Assembly (NCBI RefSeq): GCF_000744705.1
Contig: NZ_JQML01000001.1
Span: 6,458,017 to 6,522,016 of the forward strand
DNA length: 64,000 nucleotides
Direction: 5' to 3'
Source of the DNA: Streptacidiphilus albus JL83
GTDB lineage: Bacteria > Actinomycetota > Actinomycetes > Streptomycetales > Streptomycetaceae
This document shows, in pieces, positions 58,568 to 64,000 of this stretch; position 1 is the first letter of the stretch, and each line of letters starts with the position of its first letter. Below the pieces are notes generated by a model. It saw only the letters and a program-made list of their open reading frames with translations. It ran no database searches and had not been told where the DNA came from. The translations under genes were made by a program, and so were the position numbers.

Positions 58568-61500
58568 GTGGCCGGTACGGATGTCAGGACCACGCGCGCC
58601 CGCACCCTGCCGCCGGTGGTCCGGCGTTCCGCGCACCACGGACTGGTGCTGGCGGCGGCGGCCCTGATCGTCCTGCTGGCCGGCACCGTCCTGGCCTCGC
58701 TGGCCTCCCTGGCCGGCTCGGCGGTGGACGCCGGCGTGGACGTCCGGCTCGCCGCCGACCCGAACACCAATGTCCAGACCACGGCGACCTATGCGCAGGG
58801 CGGCTTCGACTCGGGCGACGCGGACGTCCAGGCCGCGCTGGCCCGGGTCTTCCAGGGCATCCCGGCGCAGACCTCGATCGCGCTGTCCGGACTCTCCCCG
58901 CTGAGCGTCGCCCCCGGCGGGCCCAAGCCACTGGGTGTGCCGACCCTGCTGCACGCCTCGGCCGCCCAGGGCGTGGCCGCGCACGCCGGGCTGGTCGAGG
59001 GCGTCTGGCCGCCGGGCGCCGGCGACGCGAGCCGTGCCGACTTCCGCTCGCTGCCCGGGTACCGGCCCGGGACGGACGCGGCCGGGGCCGGGGGCCCGGT
59101 CCCGGCCGCCGTCCCCACCGTGCTCGCCCAGCAGTACGGGCTGCACATCGGCGAGCAACTGCCGCTGGTGGACGCCTACGGGCACCCGGTCGCGATCCTG
59201 GTCGTCGGGATCTACCGGGGCGGCGGCGCGGACCCCGGCTACTGGCCGGCCGTCGCCGACGACGCGGACGGCGGCGGGGCGCTCGCCGCCGGTCCGCTGG
59301 TGGTCAGCCCGCGGGCGATGGTCGCCAACGCCGCCTTCAACCAGGGCATCTGGGCGCTCTGGTACTCCGAGCCGAACTACGCCCGGCTGGACGGCGGCCA
59401 GGTATCGCTGCTGAACCAGCGGGTGACCGACTACACCCAGAGCGACATCGCCACCTCCGTCTTCCACGGGCAGCGGACCCAGCTGCTCAGCGTCTCGGCC
59501 TCGTCCGGGATCCCCGGCATCGTCGGCTCGCTCGACACCACCACGGTCGTGGCCCGCTCCGCGCTCTATCTTCCGGCCGCGCTGCTCGCGGCGCTGGCGC
59601 TGGTCTCACTGGTGCTGACGGCACGTCAACTGGTGGAGCACCGGCAGTCCGAGCTGGTGCTCCAGCAGACCCGCGGGGCCGGCGCCGGACGGCTGGTCGG
59701 CGGCGCCGCCGCCGAGTGGGCGCTGCTGGTGCTGCCGGCCGCGGCGGTCTCGCCGTTCCTCTCGGGGCCGCTGCTGCACGGGCTGCACGCCGCCGGGCTG
59801 CTGTCCGGGCCGATGCCGCTGGACACCGTCGGCGCCGGCGCCTGGCTCGCGGTCGGGGCCACGGTGCTGATCCACGCCGTCGCCACCCTGGTGCCGGTGC
59901 TGCGGACGGTCTCCGGGCGGGACCCGCTGGCCCGGCTGCGGCTGCGCGGCGCCCGGGCGGCGGCGGCCCAGCGGATCGGTGCGGACCTGGCGCTGCTGCT
60001 GGTCGCCGTCCTCGGCTACCTCGAACTGCTGCACTACCACTCGACGGTGGTCGGGACCTCGGTCGACCCGGTGCTGCTGCTGGTGCCGGTCGCCTGCACG
60101 GTCGCCGCCGCGCTGCTGCTGCTCCGGCTGCTGCCGCTGGCCAGCCGGGTGCTGGACGCCTTCGGCCGGCGCCGGCGCGGCCTGGTGCTGCCGCTGGCCG
60201 GCTGGCAGCTCAGCCGCCGGGCCTCGCGCAACGCCGGGCCGGTGCTGCTGATGTGCCTGGCCGTGGCCGTGGGCGCGCTCTCCACCACTGCCATCGCCTG
60301 CCTGGACGGACTCGCCCGGGACCAGGCCGCCTTCACCGTCGGCGCGGACGTCGCCGTCGACACCGGATCGGCCAGCAGCTACCCGCAGACCGTGCTGGCC
60401 CGCGACTACCTGCGGCTGCCGGGCGTCACCGCGGTCACCCCGGTCACCGACACCCCGGTCTCCACCGCCTCCGGTGACGCCGTGGAGATCGTCGGCATCG
60501 ACACCACCCGGGTCGGCGCCGCGCTGCCCGCCCCGCCGCTGCCGACCCTGCGCGGCGACCTGGCCGGTCCGGGCTTCGCGGCCCGGGTGGCCGGGCTGGC
60601 CGGGGGCGGACACGGGTACGGGCTGCCGATCGCCGGCGACGCCCCGCAGCTGTCGCTGACCGAGAGCCTGACCGAGTCCGACCCGGCCGCCCCGCCGCCG
60701 ACGATCGTGGTCACCGTCGAGGACGCCGAAGGGCTGACCCAGTCGCTCAGCGCGGTGCTGCCCGCCGCCGACGGCGCCACCCGCACCGTCGCCCTCTCCT
60801 ACGGCAGCACCGGCGGCGGCCGGCTGGTCGCCCCGCTGCGGATCGTCGGGGTCCAACTGGTCCCGGTGTTCGACATCCCGCCGGGCGGGGCGCCGCAGCC
60901 GGCCTCCACCTACCGGCTGGTGGTCGACCGCTTCAGCGCCGGGGACGCCGCGGCCTCCGTGCTGCCGGCGCACGTGTCCTGGACCGACCGCACCCCGGTG
61001 CTGCAGGGAGACCTGCCGTTCCAGCCCTGCGGCCCGCAGGGCCGGATCAGCGGGAACGTCACCCAGATCTGCAGCGTCGGCGGCGGGAGGGCCGGCGGAC
61101 CCGCGCTGGAGGCGGTGTTCACCACCGGTGCGCCCGGCGGCATCGCCGGCTCCGAGGCGGTCGAGCTCTCCGCCGAGCAGCCGGCCGAGCAGCTCGCGGT
61201 ACCGGCCCTGGCCGACGACGCCTTCCTCCACGCCGAGAACCTGCAGGTCGGAGCGGCGCTCCCGCTCCAGCTCGACCAGGACCACGGGATCCAGGTGCTG
61301 ATCGTCGGGGTGGTCCACGACATCCCCGGGGTCGGCAGTGCCGGCGGGCACCTGCTGGTCGACCAGCGGGCCCTGGCCGCCGCCTCGGACCAGGCCGGCG
61401 CCGTGGTGCAGCCCGCCACCGACTGGTGGCTCAGCAGCGGCGCGCCCGCCGCCACCGCCGCCGCGATCGCCGGGGCCCCGGGGCTCGGCAGCGCGCAGAC

Positions 61501-61975
61501 CACTCCGCAGGTGCAGGCGCAGCTGGAGGCCGACCCCTTCCGCTCCGGGATGCGCACCGTGCTGGCGCTCTGCCGACTGCTGGCACCGGCCTTCGCGGTG
61601 ATCGGCTTCACCGTCCACGCGGTGGTCTCCACCCGCGAGCGCCGCCGCGAGTTCGCCCTGCTGCGGGCGATGGGCACACCGAGCCGTCGGCTCGCCACCC
61701 TGCTCCGGGCCGAGCAGTTGGCGGTCGTGCTCTTCGCCGTGGTGCCCGGGGCCCTGATCGGGGTCGGCCTCGCCGCCGCGATCCTGCCCAGGGTCGTGGT
61801 CGACGACGACGGGAGTCCACCGTTCCCGTCGATGCTGGTCCGGGTGGACTGGCTCACGGTGGGGGCCACCGCGGTCGCCACCGCCGGCGTCATCTGGCTG
61901 GTCGTCATCTCCATGTCGAGGCTGCTCGCCCGGGTCGACCTGGTCCGTACGCTGCGGGCGGGGGAGGACGCATGA
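58568..61975 (+). CDS. Very large FtsX-like ABC permease
   Basis: 1135 aa. About ten membrane segments arranged as FtsX (MacB-like) domains: a first segment at 30-50, a large outer domain, a bundle around 335-520 and 555-580, a second outer domain, and a final bundle (about 1000-1130) with VSTRERRREFALLRAMG, the conserved loop next to the last helices. Such permeases export lipids, peptides or act as mechanotransmitters with an ABC ATPase; no ATPase gene lies in the window, so one is expected further on. GTG 58568 has GGGGGA upstream; ATGA overlap with the next gene. Confidence 0.83.
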   Translation: MAGTDVRTTRARTLPPVVRRSAHHGLVLAAAALIVLLAGTVLASLASLAGSAVDAGVDVRLAADPNTNVQTTATYAQGGFDSGDADVQAALARVFQGIPAQTSIALSGLSPLSVAPGGPKPLGVPTLLHASAAQGVAAHAGLVEGVWPPGAGDASRADFRSLPGYRPGTDAAGAGGPVPAAVPTVLAQQYGLHIGEQLPLVDAYGHPVAILVVGIYRGGGADPGYWPAVADDADGGGALAAGPLVVSPRAMVANAAFNQGIWALWYSEPNYARLDGGQVSLLNQRVTDYTQSDIATSVFHGQRTQLLSVSASSGIPGIVGSLDTTTVVARSALYLPAALLAALALVSLVLTARQLVEHRQSELVLQQTRGAGAGRLVGGAAAEWALLVLPAAAVSPFLSGPLLHGLHAAGLLSGPMPLDTVGAGAWLAVGATVLIHAVATLVPVLRTVSGRDPLARLRLRGARAAAAQRIGADLALLLVAVLGYLELLHYHSTVVGTSVDPVLLLVPVACTVAAALLLLRLLPLASRVLDAFGRRRRGLVLPLAGWQLSRRASRNAGPVLLMCLAVAVGALSTTAIACLDGLARDQAAFTVGADVAVDTGSASSYPQTVLARDYLRLPGVTAVTPVTDTPVSTASGDAVEIVGIDTTRVGAALPAPPLPTLRGDLAGPGFAARVAGLAGGGHGYGLPIAGDAPQLSLTESLTESDPAAPPPTIVVTVEDAEGLTQSLSAVLPAADGATRTVALSYGSTGGGRLVAPLRIVGVQLVPVFDIPPGGAPQPASTYRLVVDRFSAGDAAASVLPAHVSWTDRTPVLQGDLPFQPCGPQGRISGNVTQICSVGGGRAGGPALEAVFTTGAPGGIAGSEAVELSAEQPAEQLAVPALADDAFLHAENLQVGAALPLQLDQDHGIQVLIVGVVHDIPGVGSAGGHLLVDQRALAAASDQAGAVVQPATDWWLSSGAPAATAAAIAGAPGLGSAQTTPQVQAQLEADPFRSGMRTVLALCRLLAPAFAVIGFTVHAVVSTRERRREFALLRAMGTPSRRLATLLRAEQLAVVLFAVVPGALIGVGLAAAILPRVVVDDDGSPPFPSMLVRVDWLTVGATAVATAGVIWLVVISMSRLLARVDLVRTLRAGEDA

Positions 61976-64000
61976 GCAGCGACATCAGGATCTTCGGCGC
62001 ACTGGTCCGCCGGGAGTCCCGGAGCGACCTGCCGCTCCTCGGCTGCCTCGCGGTCCTGGTGCTGGTGCTGGCCGCACTCGGCTCGGCCGGGCCGCTGCTG
62101 CTGGCACGCCAACAGGACACCGCGCTGAGCCAGCGGATCACCGCCGCCCAGCGCAACGGCCCGCTGCTCGACGTCGCCGGCCAGTTCACCCTGGACGTGG
62201 CGGCCGGCTACCCGGCCTCCGCGGCCCCCGCGGTGCCGCTCCGCACGGTGCTGCCGGACAGCGGCCGGGACCTGGCCGGGTCGTTCGGGCCGGTGCTCGG
62301 CCCGACGACCCACCCGGAGCGGACCACCCTCGCCCTGCCCTGGGGCGACTACCTCTCGACCACCGCCCTGGCCGACGGCTACGGCGACGTGTCGCTGCAG
62401 CCGCTCTGGGTGAGCGACGCCGACGCGCACGTCCGCTACGTCCAGGGGCAGGCGCCCTCCGCCGCCGCCGTGGCGAAGGGCGCCGCGCCGGACATCGCCC
62501 TCTCCCAGGCCCAGGCCCGGGCGCTCGGGCTGAGCGTCGGCGAGCGGTTCCAGGTCGCCTCGCGGACCGACGCCGACCAGAACGCGCCCCTCTCCTACCG
62601 GCTGAGCGGCATCTACCGGCCGGTCGACACCGGCGACGACTTCTGGACCGCGCAGGCCGAGCTGGACCAGGTCCAGGTGGAGACGCCGACCGTGCCCGGC
62701 CAGCCCTCGCCGCTGGTGGTCCAGGGCCTGGTCGGGGCCGGAGCCGCGGACAGCGTCAGCACGGACGGCTTCGGCTACTTCCCGGTCGACTGGTACTACC
62801 GGATGGACCTGGGCCGGGCCGCCAACGCCCGCAGCGCGCCGGTCGTCACCGCGCTCGCCACCCTGGGCAACAGCCTCCAGCAGGGCTGGTGCGGGGCGCT
62901 CGACGGCAACGGGAACCCCGAGTGCAGCCTCGACGGCCAGACCGTCACCACCTTCGCCGTCAACGACACGGCGACGCCGCTGCTCACCGCCTTCGCCCAG
63001 GAGAACCGGCAGTTCGAGGCGTTGGCTTCGTTCGCGGTGGCCTCGCTGCTGGCCGTCGGCCTGGCCACGGTCGTGGTCGCGGTCCGGCTGCTGCTCCGCC
63101 GCCGGTCCGGCGACCTGGTGCTCCGGCGCTCGCGCGGCGCCTCCACCACCGAACTCCTGCTCTCCCGCATGGCGACCACGGTTCCGGTCGCCCTCCTGGC
63201 CGGGGCGGGGGCTGGATCCTGGGCCGGCCCCTCGCCCCCTCGGGCACCTCGGGACATCCGCTGCCCGCGCTCGCGATCGGCAGCGTGGCGGCGGCCGTGC
63301 TGCTGGTCCCGCTGCTCACCTGGTACACCGTCAGGGAGCCGGGCACCGCCCGGCGTTCCCGGCAGCGACGGCCCGTCGCCGCCCGCCGCTACGTGCTGGA
63401 GGGCACCGGGGTGCTGCTCTGTGTCGCCGGGGTGACCGCGCTGCGGGTGCGCGGCAGCAGCGGCGGCAGTACCGGCGGCGGGATCGACGTCCAACTCAGC
63501 ACCGTGCCGGTGCTGGTGGCGCTGACGACGGTGCTGGTCCTGGTCAGGCTCTACCCGGTGGTGCTGCGGCTGCTGGCCGCCTGGGCCCGCCGGGGCGGCG
63601 GCACGGTCGCCTTCGTCGGCCTGCGCCGGGCCGGCCGGGACGCGCCGGCCACCAGCCTCGCGCTGTTCGTCCTGGTGCTCACCCTGGGCACCGCCGTCTT
63701 CGGCGGCCTGATCTCCCGCTCGATCCAGGACGGCACCGCCGTCGGCGCCCGGTGGACCACCGGCGCGGACGCGGTCTCGGTCGCCGCCGGGAACATCGCC
63801 CCCGGCGCCGTCGCACCCGGCCTGGCCGGACCCGGGGCGGTCCGGGCCGAGCTGGTCGAGAACCTGCGGGTGGTCAACCTCACCGGGGACGGCGACGGCC
63901 AGATCTTCAACCCCGTCGCCCTGGTCACCCTCGACCCGAAGGCGCTGGCCGCCGCCGAGCCGGGATCGCCGCTGGCCGCCCAGCTGAGCGCGCTCGCCGC
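61972..64000 (+). CDS. Second large FtsX-like ABC permease, frameshifted and incomplete at the window edge
   Basis: Starts at ATG 61972, overlapping the first permease. The first 413 codons read normally: a membrane segment, a large outer domain and the second bundle with VRLLLRRRSGDLVLRRSRGAS, up to PVALLAGAGAG. Then the frame turns into Arg/Pro-rich nonsense and stops at 63435, while the frame shifted by one base continues from 63213 to the end as good permease sequence (WILGRPLAPSG, then VLLVPLLTWYTVREPG, VAFVGLRRAGRDAPATSLAL). One base appears missing in the G-rich run near 63201-63212: either a true mutation or a sequencing error. Confidence 0.75.

Overview
The window is very GC-rich, with G or C in most third codon positions, GTG and TTG starts, GGAGG-type ribosome sites and long perfect stem-loop terminators. 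Together with the gene content (HrdB-type sigma factor tail, SepH, CutR/CutS, RsbW-like ATPase beside an XRE regulator, DUF4193, DUF3093, DUF3710, an N-terminal GNAT PatA) this points to the core chromosome of a Streptomycetaceae actinomycete (Streptomyces, Kitasatospora, Streptacidiphilus or close kin). From memory, the gene order follows the S. coelicolor stretch running from hrdB through parE, parC, ptsH, sepH and cutRS to dut, with extra blocks inserted. No tRNA, rRNA, CRISPR array or insertion sequence was seen.

Layout. 1-9.3 kb: end of the principal sigma factor, a secreted trypsin, a small zinc protein, topoisomerase IV subunit B (parE), a DUF1453-kinase-regulator operon, and a DUF485/acetate-type symporter pair. 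9.3-13.7 kb: an iron locus with two divergent IucA/IucC-type siderophore synthetases and a ferredoxin-like protein behind an iron box. 13.7-19.1 kb: parC, then a pair of M16 peptidases. 19.1-23.1 kb: two MFS exporters around a TetR regulator, with a 17-bp tandem repeat, a likely TetR operator and a Crp-like site. 23.1-27.2 kb: rtcB preceded by a Cys/Arg-rich mini-ORF, a POT peptide transporter and a small phosphatase. 27.3-28.8 kb: a SRPBCC-ArsR-SRPBCC operon with two copies of one palindrome. 28.8-32.4 kb: an accessory signalling block (gene remnant, small unknown protein, RsbW-like ATPase, short XRE regulator, SAV2177-type methyltransferase). 32.7-35.4 kb: TylF-type methyltransferase, hydrolase and ATP-grasp enzyme. 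35.7-43.9 kb: acyl-CoA synthetase, HPr, the protein acetyltransferase PatA, DUF5998, a phosphodiesterase and a sulfurtransferase. 43.9-51.3 kb: sepH, a membrane protein, a sugar-lactone oxidase, an MFS protein, ferrochelatase and an inositol-phosphatase-family enzyme. 51.6-58.4 kb: cutRS, an acyl-ACP desaturase behind tandem operators, and the DUF4193-DUF3093-dut-DUF3710 group. 58.5-64.0 kb: two very large FtsX-type permeases, the second carrying an apparent frameshift and running off the window.

How genes work together. ParE and ParC form one topoisomerase although 9.5 kb apart. The two siderophore synthetases, the ferredoxin-like protein and perhaps the EntS-like exporter make a plausible iron-acquisition unit. 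PatA is known in Streptomyces to acetylate acyl-CoA synthetases, and the synthetase three genes away carries the expected PxxxxGK lysine motif. CutR/CutS is a complete two-component pair, and the desaturase promoter carries its own operator array. The least understood parts are the 28.8-32.4 kb signalling block and the rtcB leader.
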